NCBI GenBank assembly: GCA_018714545.1
Contig: DVNG01000037.1
Coordinates: 1-26,370, forward strand
Direction: 5' to 3'
Length of the DNA stretch: 26,370 nucleotides
From: Limousia pullorum
GTDB lineage: Bacteria; Bacillota; Clostridia; Oscillospirales; Acutalibacteraceae
How positions within the stretch are numbered: the stretch's first letter is position 1; every line of letters starts with the position of its first letter. Both the position numbers and the translations under genes were made by a program. The notes under the pieces were generated by a model, which saw only the letters and a program-made list of their open reading frames with translations, was not told the origin of the DNA and searched no databases. Positions 1 to 6,727 of the stretch are shown in pieces.

Positions 1-45
1 CATTTCTTCTTCATATTGCTGTATATGTCGATATTCTCTTGGCAT
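1..45 (-). CDS. Start of a probable insertion-sequence OrfA-like gene (cut by window edge)
   Basis: Fifteen codons are visible, reading MPREYRHIQQYEEEM from an ATG at 43-45, with a strong AAAGGGGGA ribosome binding site just upstream. From memory, this opening resembles the N-terminus of small helix-turn-helix OrfA proteins of IS3-type elements common in Clostridia. The rest lies outside the window, so the family is inferred. The gene follows rpsI on the same strand with no other gene between, so rpsI readthrough could reach it. An RNA hairpin buries its ribosome binding site (see the 53-93 entry). It could instead be an unrelated small HTH protein. Confidence 0.5.
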   Translation of the reverse strand, partial: MPREYRHIQQYEEEM

Positions 46-160
46 CTAAAATCCCCCTTTATGATAGTTTCTTTTATACTACCATAAAGGGGGTGTTTTT
101 TCTACTGTCCGTTTTTACTGGACCTGTTCAGTAGTTCCGGGGTTTTTGACCACTTTTGAT
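46..160 (-). mobile_element. Probable terminal segment of an insertion sequence behind rpsI
   Basis: The stretch between the OrfA-like start and the rpsI stop has the look of an IS end. It holds an RBS-covering hairpin and then an outer segment whose last bases, read on the minus strand, begin TGGTCAAAAACCCCGG, a plausible terminal inverted repeat. The exact boundary and target duplication cannot be fixed because the other end is outside the window. Confidence 0.4.
53..93 (-). promoter_or_regulatory. Hairpin that covers the RBS of the OrfA-like gene
   Basis: Arms 53-68 and 78-93 are complementary over 16 bp with a single G-U wobble in the minus-strand RNA; the loop is 9 nt. The 3' arm contains the AAAGGGGG ribosome binding site that serves the ATG at 45. 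Such fold-back structures are known in several insertion sequences to block translation of transcripts reading in from outside. It could also work as a weak terminator for rplM-rpsI, although only ATTTTAG follows the stem. Confidence 0.6.
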
Positions 161-165
161 AAAGT

Positions 166-567
166 TTAGCGCTTGCTGAACTGCGGAGCGCGACGGGCAG
201 CCTTGAGGCCGTATTTCTTACGCTCTTTCATTCTTGGGTCACGAGTGAGGAAACCAGCCTTCTTGAGAGCTGATCTGAGGTTCTCACTGTCGTACTGGAG
301 AAGAGCTCTTGAAATACCGTGACGGATAGCACCAGCCTGACCTGTAACGCCGCCGCCTGCAACTCTGCAAACTACGTCAAACTTCTCAGCTGTATCTGTG
401 AGAGCCAAAGGCTGTCTAACGATGAGCTTCAAAGTCTCAAGACCGAAATAATCGTCGATATCTCTGTCGTTGATTGTGATTTTACCTGTTCCCTGATACA
501 GTCTTACTCTTGCAACAGAGCTTTTTCTTCTGCCTGTACCGTAAAAATATGCTGCCTTATCGTACAT
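166..567 (-). CDS. rpsI: 30S ribosomal protein S9 (uS9)
   Basis: This 133-residue protein is a full-length S9. It opens with the characteristic YFYGTGRRKSSVARVRL segment and ends with the basic tail RRAPQFSKR, whose last residues reach the ribosomal P site in known structures. S9 belongs to the 3' domain of the small subunit. The gene follows rplM with a 17-bp gap, the conserved rplM-rpsI pair, and has its own strong site (AAGGAGGA) before the ATG. No clear terminator lies directly after the stop; instead an IS-like segment begins there. Identification is secure. Confidence 0.98.
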   Translation of the reverse strand: MYDKAAYFYGTGRRKSSVARVRLYQGTGKITINDRDIDDYFGLETLKLIVRQPLALTDTAEKFDVVCRVAGGGVTGQAGAIRHGISRALLQYDSENLRSALKKAGFLTRDPRMKERKKYGLKAARRAPQFSKR

Positions 568-584
568 TTAAGCGTCCTCCTTCC

Positions 585-1013
585 TTACATTTCCCAGTTT
601 TCTGGCTTCTGAGCCTGATGATTGTGCTCAGAACCTGCAAAAAGTCTGAGACGAAGCATAGCTTCTCTGCCGATTGTATTTGAAGGAATCATGCCCTTAA
701 CAGCAAGCTCCATAGCCTTCTCAGGCTTTGTAGCCATAAGTGTATCATAACGTGTTTCCTTTAAGTGTCCGATGTAACCTGTGTGACGCTGCCACTTCTT
801 CTGAACGAGCTTGTGACCTGTCAAAACTGCATCCTTGCAGTTGATGATGATTACGTGGTCGCCGCAGTCTACGTGTGGTGTATAAGTTGGCTTGTGCTTA
901 CCTCTGAGAAGCACTGCTGCCTGAGCTGCTACTCTACCGAGTGGCTTGCCGGCTGCATCAATAACATACCACTTGCGCTCAACCTCGCCTTTTTTAGCCA
1001 TATATGTTGACAT
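585..1013 (-). CDS. rplM: 50S ribosomal protein L13 (uL13)
   Basis: The 142-residue protein matches L13 along its whole length: ERKWYVIDAAGKPLGR near the N-terminus, LRGKHKPTYTPHVDCGD in the middle, and the conserved GMIPSNTIGR segment. L13 is an early-assembling 23S rRNA-binding protein. It is the first gene of the rplM-rpsI operon. The chosen ATG has AGGAGG seven bases upstream and gives the usual MSTYMAK start. A consensus sigma-A promoter lies 45-73 bp upstream. Confidence 0.98.
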   Translation of the reverse strand: MSTYMAKKGEVERKWYVIDAAGKPLGRVAAQAAVLLRGKHKPTYTPHVDCGDHVIIINCKDAVLTGHKLVQKKWQRHTGYIGHLKETRYDTLMATKPEKAMELAVKGMIPSNTIGREAMLRLRLFAGSEHNHQAQKPENWEM

Positions 1014-1057
1014 AGCGAATATCCTCCTGTTTTTATTTCTTTAATCTCGCAATGATG

Positions 1058-1086
1058 ATTATATTACATTAAAATCTCCCTGTCAA
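1058..1086 (-). promoter_or_regulatory. Sigma-A promoter of rplM-rpsI
   Basis: On the minus strand TTGACA (1081-1086) and TATAAT (1058-1063) are separated by exactly 17 bp. Both hexamers match consensus, as expected for a ribosomal protein operon. Confidence 0.9.
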
Positions 1087-1402
1087 CACTTTTTTTGATT
1101 ATTTTAATTTAACTTTATACAAACTCTCGTTTTCTCTTGTTTTCTCTTTAATACTCACTTATACTCACGTGCCATTTTTATTTTTTAACAAAAAAATTTT
1201 TTATCAACATAAAAAATGAAAATGCATAATATATCAGCAGGAACATTTTTCAATAATTATGTTAATATTTTAAACAATGTCAAAATAAATCTAAAAATTG
1301 TCTTTTTTGTTGCAATTTATTCATAGAAAAAACACAAATTACCCCTTTATTTTATCATAATTATATGGTATGATTGATACATATTAAGGAGGTGATATTT
1401 AG
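1087..1402. other. AT-rich intergenic region between divergent rplM and usp
   Basis: This stretch has no gene. It is very AT-rich and carries short direct repeats near 1125-1170 (TTTTCTCTTG twice, TACTCAC twice) and a DnaA-box-like TTATCAACA at 1201-1209. A weak candidate promoter for the Usp gene, TTTATT and TATGAT 17 bp apart, ends near 1375; I am not confident in it. Confidence 0.4.
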
Positions 1403-1819
1403 ATGGATTCTCACAATAGGTCGTCGGTACTTGTTTGTGTTACAGGTCAGCATGACTGCGACCGCCTTATAAAGGTGGGAGAAAAAATAGCTTCATCAAA
1501 AGATATGCAGCTTCATGTGCTGTGTGTGCATCCACCCGTTGAAGACCTCAGTCTTATGAGCAGCGAGATTGAGTATCTTTACAAAACATCCAAGGATTTG
1601 GGAGGTGATATGACTATTATCTTTGACGATGACGCACCAGGGACAGCCGCTGACTTCGCAGAAAAAATTAACGCTAAGCAGCTTGTAACAGGTATGCCCG
1701 ACGGCAGACTTAACAGCTTTATTCTTGTATTCCACGAAACTGCGCCACATATTCCGATAGCTATGGTATCCAAAGAAAACATAACTTATAATATGCAGCC
1801 AAGCACAATTTACGCATAA
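1403..1819 (+). CDS. Universal-stress (Usp)-like protein, KdpD-Usp type
   Basis: A 138-residue soluble protein. Its opening, VLVCVTGQHDCDRLIKVG, followed by LHVLCVHPP, resembles the Usp domain found inside sensor kinase KdpD and in small stand-alone relatives. The usual nucleotide-binding Gly-rich motif of ATP-binding Usp proteins is not obvious; the C-terminal part reads IPIAMVSKE. No membrane segment or kinase domain is present, so it is a lone domain. AAGGAGGTGAT just upstream is a near-perfect ribosome binding site, and a good terminator follows, so it is monocistronic. It is the only gene in the window transcribed against its replication fork. The function is unknown beyond the family. 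Confidence 0.7.
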   Translation: MDSHNRSSVLVCVTGQHDCDRLIKVGEKIASSKDMQLHVLCVHPPVEDLSLMSSEIEYLYKTSKDLGGDMTIIFDDDAPGTAADFAEKINAKQLVTGMPDGRLNSFILVFHETAPHIPIAMVSKENITYNMQPSTIYA

Positions 1820-1869
1820 TGAAAACGACTAAAACAGGTTAAATCCTGAAATATATAGGAAAATACACT

Positions 1870-1902
1870 CCCGGTAAAGATTAACTCTTTGCCGGGTTTT
1901 TT
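1870..1902 (+). terminator. Rho-independent terminator of the Usp-like gene
   Basis: CCCGGTAAAGA and TCTTTGCCGGG pair over 11 bp (one G-U) around a TTAAC loop and are followed by six T. Confidence 0.9.
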
Positions 1903-1918
1903 GATTAAACAGAATTAC

Positions 1919-1950
1919 TTATCCACATTCCTTTAATTCTATGTTGATAA
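1919..1950. repeat. Palindrome with a DnaA-box arm, copy 1
   Basis: TTATCCACAT (1919-1928) faces ATGTTGATAA (1941-1950), a 9/10 inverted repeat around 12 nt. The left arm is a perfect DnaA box and the right arm is the TTATCAACA variant. Related copies lie at 12169 and 12304. Confidence 0.6.
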
Positions 1951-2045
1951 CTTTTTAAAATTAAAAGGTAAACACTATCGAGAGCTAATCTCTCTAATAA
2001 ATAATATACCACTTTATCAATACAGATATAAAAAAATAAAGTCAA

Positions 2046-2200
2046 ATGAGGGCGAGCCATTCTAAAGAATAAAGAAAACGTCTCGCCCGCCGTGTGCAGA
2101 ACGTAATTTATAAATAGAAGCCTTGCACGGTGGAAATAAAAGACTCGCCCGCCTTGAAATGACGTTAATTTTAAAGCTAAACCCTTGCAAGGCGGAAATA
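2046..2200 (+). repeat. Modular palindromic repeat array, B-A-A
   Basis: Module B (about 2049-2090) pairs GGGCGAG with CTCGCCC. It is followed by two A hairpins: 2085-2135 with arms CGCCGTG/CACGGTG (G-U tolerated) and 2144-2200 with arms CCGCCTTG/CAAGGCGG. The 3' tip points at the tRNA operon terminator 13 nt away. A 116-codon ORF across this array is only translated repeat. Confidence 0.8.
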
Positions 2201-2212
2201 AATCGGCTATAA

Positions 2213-2245
2213 AAAACAAAAAACCGAAGGTTAATACCTTCGGTT
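2213..2245 (-). terminator. Terminator of the tRNA operon
   Basis: On the minus strand ACCGAAGGT, loop ATTA, ACCTTCGGT are followed by TTTTTTG. It lies just downstream of tRNA-Leu. Confidence 0.9.
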
Positions 2246-2270
2246 GAGTTATCATATATGTAAAGACTTC

Positions 2271-2358
2271 TGGTGCTGGTGACCGGACTTGAACCGGTAC
2301 GGATTATTAGTCCGAGGGATTTTAAGTCCCTTGTGTCTGCCTATTCCACCACACCAGC
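2271..2358 (-). tRNA. tRNA-Leu (anticodon TAA)
   Basis: An 88-nt cloverleaf with a long variable arm (CGGACTAATAATCCG) and anticodon loop CTTAAAA. The acceptor stem closes with GCTGGTG/CACCAGC and the CCA end is encoded. It is third in the Met-Glu-Leu operon. Confidence 0.96.
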
Positions 2359-2375
2359 AGATCTTGAAATCAAAA

Positions 2376-2450
2376 TGGTGACCCGGACGAGAATCGAACT
2401 CGTGTTACCGCCGTGAAAGGGCGGTGTCTTGACCGCTTGACCACCGGGCC
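2376..2450 (-). tRNA. tRNA-Glu (anticodon TTC)
   Basis: A 75-nt cloverleaf with anticodon loop CTTTCAC in stem CCGCC/GGCGG, T-loop GTTCGATTC and an encoded CCA end. Confidence 0.96.
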
Positions 2451-2453
2451 ATT

Positions 2454-2530
2454 TGGTAGCGGAAATAGGACTTGAACCTACGACACTTCGGGTATGAACC
2501 GAATGCTCTAGCCAACTGAGCTATTCCGCC
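2454..2530 (-). tRNA. tRNA-Met (anticodon CAT, elongator type)
   Basis: A 77-nt cloverleaf with anticodon loop TTCATAC and encoded CCA. The body matches the elongator methionine tRNA of Bacillus better than initiator or lysidine-type Ile tRNAs: it has GGCGG at the 5' end and lacks the three G-C pairs of initiator anticodon stems. Confidence 0.9.
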
Positions 2531-2571
2531 ATTTAGTTTTCTGCTGCGCTATGGCAACGTCAACAGTTGAG

Positions 2572-2600
2572 ATTATACACTATACCTCTTATTTTGTCAA
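2572..2600 (-). promoter_or_regulatory. Sigma-A promoter of the tRNA operon
   Basis: On the minus strand TTGACA (2595-2600) and TATAAT (2572-2577) are 17 bp apart, both perfect consensus. Confidence 0.92.
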
Positions 2601-2632
2601 TACTTTTTTTTAAAAAATTTATTTTTTATATT

Positions 2633-2730
2633 TTATATCCGACCTGCAAAGGGAGGATATAAAAATGAACTTACATTTCAGGTCGGGCGAAACGTTTTCC
2701 TTATTCTTTAGAATGGTTCGCTCTCATTAG
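2633..2730 (-). repeat. Modular palindromic repeat array, B-A
   Basis: Read on the minus strand, B (about 2685-2728) precedes A (about 2639-2687; arms CCGACCTG/CAGGTCGG). The tip ends 33 nt from the tRNA promoter, so the tRNA operon is bracketed by inverted arrays here and at 2046. A decayed B fragment (CCTTAGAACAGCTCGC) sits near 2776-2792. Confidence 0.8.
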
Positions 2731-2870
2731 AGTCTATTTTTATACCTGTATTATTTAATGATATCTTATTTATTCCTTAGAACAGCTCGCAATTATTTAA
2801 CTTCATTTTCATTATTTCTCAATAAACTTATCTTATTCATTTTCATCATTCAATCATTATTAAACCTATC

Positions 2871-2913
2871 AAAAAAGATGGTGCAAACCATAATTGGTCT
2901 GCACCATCTTTTA
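2871..2913 (-). terminator. Terminator of the ROK glucokinase gene
   Basis: On the minus strand AAAAGATGGTGCAGACC pairs with GGTTTGCACCATCTTTT around a six-base loop and ends in a T run. The rest of 2731-2870 holds no gene and nothing else I recognise. Confidence 0.88.
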
Positions 2914-2946
2914 GTAAGATGAAATCATGTCCTGATTGTTGTATCA

Positions 2947-3906
2947 TCAATACATATTCTCGAGGCATGCAGCTCCGATAATACCTGCGTCATTTCCGAG
3001 AGTTGCAACGCAAATCTTTGTCTGCAAGCAGCTGCTCTCGCCCTTGTAAATTTCGCCGGCAACTTTTTCTCTCAAAGGAAGAATAATGTTGTCGCCCTCT
3101 TTACTTACGCCGCCGCCGATGCAGAGAACGTCAGGCTGGAAAATGTGAATAATGCTTGCAACGCCGCATGCAAGGTAGTCGATATACTCGTTAACAACCT
3201 TCTTGCCGCCCTCGTCGCCCAAACGCATAGCGTCAAAAGCTGTTCTTCCGCTTACATGACCTTCTTTTTCAGCAAGCTTCTTCATAACTGAAGTTTCAGG
3301 GTCTTCCTTCTCGATTTCCTCTTTTGTGAGGTTTATAAGACCTGTAGCTGAAGCATATGCTTCCCAGCAGCCTTTTCTGCCGCAGCCGCATGGCTTTCCG
3401 TCTTTAACAATAACCATATGGCCAAGCTCTGCGCCTGCAAAGTTTGAACCGCTGTAGATTTTACCGTTGATTATAATTCCGCCGCCAACGCCTGTGCCGA
3501 GAGTTACAGCAATAGCGTTTGTAGCACCCTTTGCAGAACCTGCAAGGAACTCACCGTATGCAGCTGCGTTTGCGTCGTTTTCTATGTAAACTTTCTTTCC
3601 AAGTCTTTCTTCCATCATCTTAACGATTTCCCAATCCTTGAAAAGAAGGTTTGCAGAATATGCGATAATTCCTGTTACAGGATTAACAGCACCAGGAACA
3701 CCGATACCTACAGAAGAAATATCGTCCCAGTTTACTCCTGCTTTTTCTGCTGCCTGTTTAGCAACCTCTGCCATGCTGTCGCAGACTGACTCTGCCGGAC
3801 GTGGAATATTTGTTTTGCACTCTGCTTTTGCAAGAATCTTATATTCATCATCCACAACACCGGCAACGATATTTGTGCCGCCCAGGTCAATACCTAACTT
3901 ATACAT
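2947..3906 (-). CDS. glcK: ROK-family glucokinase
   Basis: A 319-residue ROK sugar kinase that probably phosphorylates glucose with ATP in the cytoplasm. Visible family marks are the N-terminal phosphate motif LGIDLGGTN, the catalytic-aspartate segment ENDANAAAYGE, GTGVGGG, and the ROK zinc signature ELGHMV followed by CGCGRKGCWEAYAS, whose cysteines bind structural zinc. The start is the ATG at 3904-3906, nine bases after AAGGAG; a TTG nine bases further upstream would directly abut the ribosome binding site and is unlikely. It stands alone with its own promoter and terminator. Substrate specificity beyond glucose cannot be judged from sequence. Confidence 0.93.
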   Translation of the reverse strand: MYKLGIDLGGTNIVAGVVDDEYKILAKAECKTNIPRPAESVCDSMAEVAKQAAEKAGVNWDDISSVGIGVPGAVNPVTGIIAYSANLLFKDWEIVKMMEERLGKKVYIENDANAAAYGEFLAGSAKGATNAIAVTLGTGVGGGIIINGKIYSGSNFAGAELGHMVIVKDGKPCGCGRKGCWEAYASATGLINLTKEEIEKEDPETSVMKKLAEKEGHVSGRTAFDAMRLGDEGGKKVVNEYIDYLACGVASIIHIFQPDVLCIGGGVSKEGDNIILPLREKVAGEIYKGESSCLQTKICVATLGNDAGIIGAACLENMY

Positions 3907-3955
3907 TATAAACAACTCCTTGCCAATGAATTATTTGAAATAAATCCCCATAATC

Positions 3956-3964
3956 ATTATATCA
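3956..3964 (-). promoter_or_regulatory. Extended -10 promoter of the glucokinase gene
   Basis: On the minus strand TGATATAAT gives a perfect -10 (3956-3961) with the TGn extension. No good -35 is spaced at 16-18 bp, which is typical of extended -10 promoters. Confidence 0.6.
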
Positions 3965-4063
3965 CACCTCAAATTGCTTATAAAGTCAAAATATTTCAAA
4001 ATTGAATTTTTGTGAACTTTTTACAATTCACGTGGTCTGAATATAGGCACTTTTCCGAACAGC

Positions 4064-5350
4064 TTATTTCTTAGGAATAATAACCTCTGCGCCGCCCATG
4101 TATGGTCTCAAAGCCTCCGGGATTCTTACAGAACCGTCCTCGTTGAGATTGTTCTCAAGGAAAGCGATGAGCATTCTTGGAGGAGCAACAACTGTGTTAT
4201 TGAGTGTATGAGCAAAGTATTTGCCGTCCTTGCCGTTTACTCTTATCTTGAGTCTTCTTGCCTGAGCGTCGCCCAAGTTGGAGCAGCTTCCTACCTCGAA
4301 ATACTTCTTCTGTCTTGGTGACCATGCCTCAACGTCAACGGACTTAACCTTAAGGTCTGCCAAGTCTCCTGAGCAGCACTCCAAGGTTCTTACAGGAATA
4401 TCCATCGAACGGAACAAATCAACTGTGTTCTGCCAGAGCTTATCGAACCACATCATGCTGTCCTCAGGCTTGCAGACAACTATCATTTCCTGCTTTTCAA
4501 ACTGGTGTATTCTATAAACGCCTCTCTCCTCGATACCGTGTGCGCCCTTTTCCTTTCTAAAGCAAGGTGAGTAGCTTGTAAGTGTATAAGGGAGATCAGC
4601 CTCGTTGTTTATTGTATCAATGAATTTACCTATCATTGAGTGTTCGCTTGTACCGATAAGATAAAGGTCCTCGCCCTCAATCTTATACATCATAGCGTCC
4701 ATTTCTGCAAAGCTCATAACGCCTGTTACAACCTCGCTTCTAATCATGAAAGGAGGAACACAGTAGGTAAATCCACGGTTAATCATAAAATCTCTTGCAT
4801 AGGAAATAACTGCTGAATGAAGTCTTGCAATATCTCCCATAAGATAGTAAAATCCGTTGCCAGCAACCTTTCTTGCGCTGTCAAGGTCAATACCGTTAAA
4901 TCTCTCCATAATATCAGCATGATAAGGAACCTCGAAATCAGGAACAAAAGGCTCGCCGTATCTCTGAACCTCTACGTTCTCGCTGTCGTCCTTACCTATC
5001 GGAACGCTTGGGTCGATGATATTAGGAATAGTCATCATATTCTTTTTAATCTTTTCAGCATACTCAGCCTCAAGCTTTTCAAGCTCTGCCAAACGCTGTG
5101 ACTGGGAAGTAACCAGCTTCTTTGTTTCCTCTGCCTCTTCCTTTTTGCCCTGACCCATCAAAGCACCGATCTGCTTTGAAAGTCTATTTCTATCAGCTCT
5201 CAAAGAGTCTGCTTCCTGCTTTACCTTTCTGCTTTCAACGTCCCACTGCAAAACCTCGTCAACCAATGGAAGCTTATTATCCTGAAATTTATTTCTAATA
5301 TTCTGTTTAACAATCTCCGGATTTTCTCTGACAAATTTAATATCCAACAT
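4064..5350 (-). CDS. serS: Seryl-tRNA synthetase, atypical (archaeal-like) form
   Basis: The 428-residue class II synthetase charges tRNA-Ser. Residues about 30-105 form the long coiled-coil arm that grips tRNA-Ser; the catalytic domain follows. Motif 2 reads CFRKEKGAHGIEERG then YRIHQFEKQE. Motif 3 ends PPRMLIAFLENN with its conserved Arg. The TxE substrate loop reads LIGTSEHS, whereas textbook bacterial enzymes have PTAEVP, and GDLADLKVKSVDVEAW replaces the common GDMGFSAAKTYDLEVW. These features recall archaeal-type SerRS. The start has AAGGAG eight bases upstream. No T-box leader is visible; instead two palindromic repeat arrays lie directly before the gene. Confidence 0.93.
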   Translation of the reverse strand: MLDIKFVRENPEIVKQNIRNKFQDNKLPLVDEVLQWDVESRKVKQEADSLRADRNRLSKQIGALMGQGKKEEAEETKKLVTSQSQRLAELEKLEAEYAEKIKKNMMTIPNIIDPSVPIGKDDSENVEVQRYGEPFVPDFEVPYHADIMERFNGIDLDSARKVAGNGFYYLMGDIARLHSAVISYARDFMINRGFTYCVPPFMIRSEVVTGVMSFAEMDAMMYKIEGEDLYLIGTSEHSMIGKFIDTINNEADLPYTLTSYSPCFRKEKGAHGIEERGVYRIHQFEKQEMIVVCKPEDSMMWFDKLWQNTVDLFRSMDIPVRTLECCSGDLADLKVKSVDVEAWSPRQKKYFEVGSCSNLGDAQARRLKIRVNGKDGKYFAHTLNNTVVAPPRMLIAFLENNLNEDGSVRIPEALRPYMGGAEVIIPKK

Positions 5351-5381
5351 ACCTAACTATCTCCTTTTTATTTTATAACCG

Positions 5382-5580
5382 ACGGGGAAAGGTTAAGCTT
5401 GAAATTAGCTCTCGTTTTCCGTCGGGCGAGACCTTTTCTTGTTTACCTTAGAATGGCTCGCTTTCATTTAGGTTTATCTTTTTATTTTTTATGACCTGAA
5501 AAGATTTAATCTGAAAATTAACATCATTTCAGGTCGGGCGAGACCTTTTCCTTATTCTTTGGAATGGATCGCTTTCATTT
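5382..5580 (-). repeat. Two modular palindromic repeat arrays (B-A, B-A) before serS
   Basis: On the minus strand the order is B-A (5486-5580; arms GACCTGAAA/TTTCAGGTC) then B-A (5382-5467; arms CCGACGGGGAAA/TTTTCCGTCGG). Both B modules keep GCGA-CC/GG-TCGC type pairing. The tip ends 32 nt from the serS start codon, so if serS is transcribed from upstream the arrays are in its leader. Confidence 0.8.
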
Positions 5581-5609
5581 AACTATTTATTAAATTATAT
5601 TTTTTATAT

Positions 5610-5641
5610 CGTAGGGTCACACTAACATGTGCGCCCGGTAG
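5610..5641. repeat. Imperfect GTAGGG/CCCGGTA palindrome
   Basis: GTAGGGTCACAC faces ATGTGCGCCCGGTA. It is a decayed relative of the cleaner palindromes at 12235 and 25921. Confidence 0.5.
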
Positions 5642-5724
5642 CAGTAAGGTATTTAACAAAACAAACACCGTTTAATGCTATGAATTTTAATTATATATTA
5701 AACTAATTTCACATTGAAAAAACT

Positions 5725-5740
5725 TGTTTCACGTGAAACA
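5725..5740. other. parS site 1
   Basis: TGTTTCACGTGAAACA is a perfect 16-bp match to the Spo0J/ParB centromere palindrome. It lies between serS and parB. Confidence 0.95.
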
Positions 5741-5778
5741 ATCATATAATCAAATTTTAAATAGGAAAAAGCTATTTC

Positions 5779-5853
5779 AGTCAGGAAAACTAAGTTAAAA
5801 CCGCCGCAACAGCGATTGTTTTCTGACAGATGAATCTTTCCAAGGCGGATACA
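5779..5853 (+). repeat. Single C module abutting the parB stop
   Basis: GTCAGGAAAAC pairs with GTTTTCTGAC around an inner AAAAC/GTTTT stem on a GCCGC core, then the conserved CAAGGCGGA tail follows. The tail ends 5 nt from the parB stop and the folded structure may also serve as a terminator for parAB. Confidence 0.7.
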
Positions 5854-5857
5854 AAAA

Positions 5858-6727
5858 TTAGTGAAGTTTATTTGCAAGCTCTTTCAGTTCATCCTGAGAA
5901 TAGAACTCTATCTGCAAAACTCCGCCTTCGTTATTTTTTGAACCGGTAACAGTTACCTTTTTGCCCAGATACTCTGTAAGTGCAAGCTCAACCTCGCTGA
6001 AATAGGATGGCTTTAAGGATATTCTTTCCTGCTTATCCTCTTTCTGAGATTTGTCCTTTTCTGCGTTTATCGCTTTCACCAGCTTTTCTGTCTGCCTTAC
6101 GGAAAGCTCTTTTTCATAAATCTGCTTTGCGGCATTTATCATCTCTTCCTCGCTTCCAAGGGCAAGCAATGTTCTTCCGTGACCGGCGGAGATTTCTCCC
6201 CTTTCCACCATGTCGGAAACTTCCTTAGGAAGATTTAAAAGTCTTAAAGAGTTTGCCACTGCGGAACGTGAGCGTCCCACAACCTGGGAAACCTCTTCCT
6301 GTGACATTCCGTACTCGTCAACCAAAACGCCGAAGCCTTTCGCCTCTTCAATAGGCGTCAGGTTTTCTCTTTGCAGATTTTCAATAAGAGCAAGCTCCAT
6401 TGTTTCGCTGTCGCTTAATTCCCTTATAACTACAGGAACCTCTGTAACCCCTGCCATTCTGCATGCACGGTATCTTCTCTCGCCTGCTACTATCTGGTAT
6501 CCTCCGCCGATAAGGGGACGAACCAAAAGTGGCTGTAAAACTCCGTGCTGAGAAATGCTGTGGGCAAGCTCTGCCAATGCGCTCTCGTCAAAATCTTTCC
6601 GTGGCTGGTCTCTGTTGGGTTCTATCTCTGATATTTTTAGTGTGACCGTACTGTTTTTACTTTCACTTTCGTTTTCCATAAAAATAGCGTCCAGTCCTTT
6701 TCCAAGACCCCCCAGCTTCTTAGCCAT
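5858..6727 (-). CDS. parB: Chromosome-partitioning protein ParB (Spo0J)
   Basis: The 289-residue ParB binds the parS sites in this window, uses CTP to slide as a clamp, and loads SMC near the origin in Firmicutes. Residues 5-14 (LGGLGKGLDA) are the ParA-contact tail typical of chromosomal ParB. The CTP motif GERRYRA is at 82-88 and ENLQRENL at 117-124. The parS-reading helix-turn-helix is at about 141-163, and the C-terminal dimer domain follows. The gene overlaps the parA stop by 8 bp (ATGGCTAA), so the two are translationally coupled. Gene neighbours and parS sites make the call secure. Confidence 0.97.
   Translation of the reverse strand: MAKKLGGLGKGLDAIFMENESESKNSTVTLKISEIEPNRDQPRKDFDESALAELAHSISQHGVLQPLLVRPLIGGGYQIVAGERRYRACRMAGVTEVPVVIRELSDSETMELALIENLQRENLTPIEEAKGFGVLVDEYGMSQEEVSQVVGRSRSAVANSLRLLNLPKEVSDMVERGEISAGHGRTLLALGSEEEMINAAKQIYEKELSVRQTEKLVKAINAEKDKSQKEDKQERISLKPSYFSEVELALTEYLGKKVTVTGSKNNEGGVLQIEFYSQDELKELANKLH

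Noticed and set aside
1905..2255. A 116-codon minus-strand ORF
   Set aside because: It is a translation of the palindromic repeat array and the tRNA terminator, with no good ribosome binding site; the similar ORFs at 14374-14559 and 26053-26268 are the same artefact.
4012..4032. Terminator behind serS (GTGAA/TTCAC hairpin)
   Set aside because: The stem is only about five base pairs of mixed A-T and G-C and the T run is poor, so I do not call it.
5351..5857. T-box riboswitch upstream of serS
   Set aside because: No T-box core sequence or antiterminator is visible; the space is taken by repeat arrays and a parS site.
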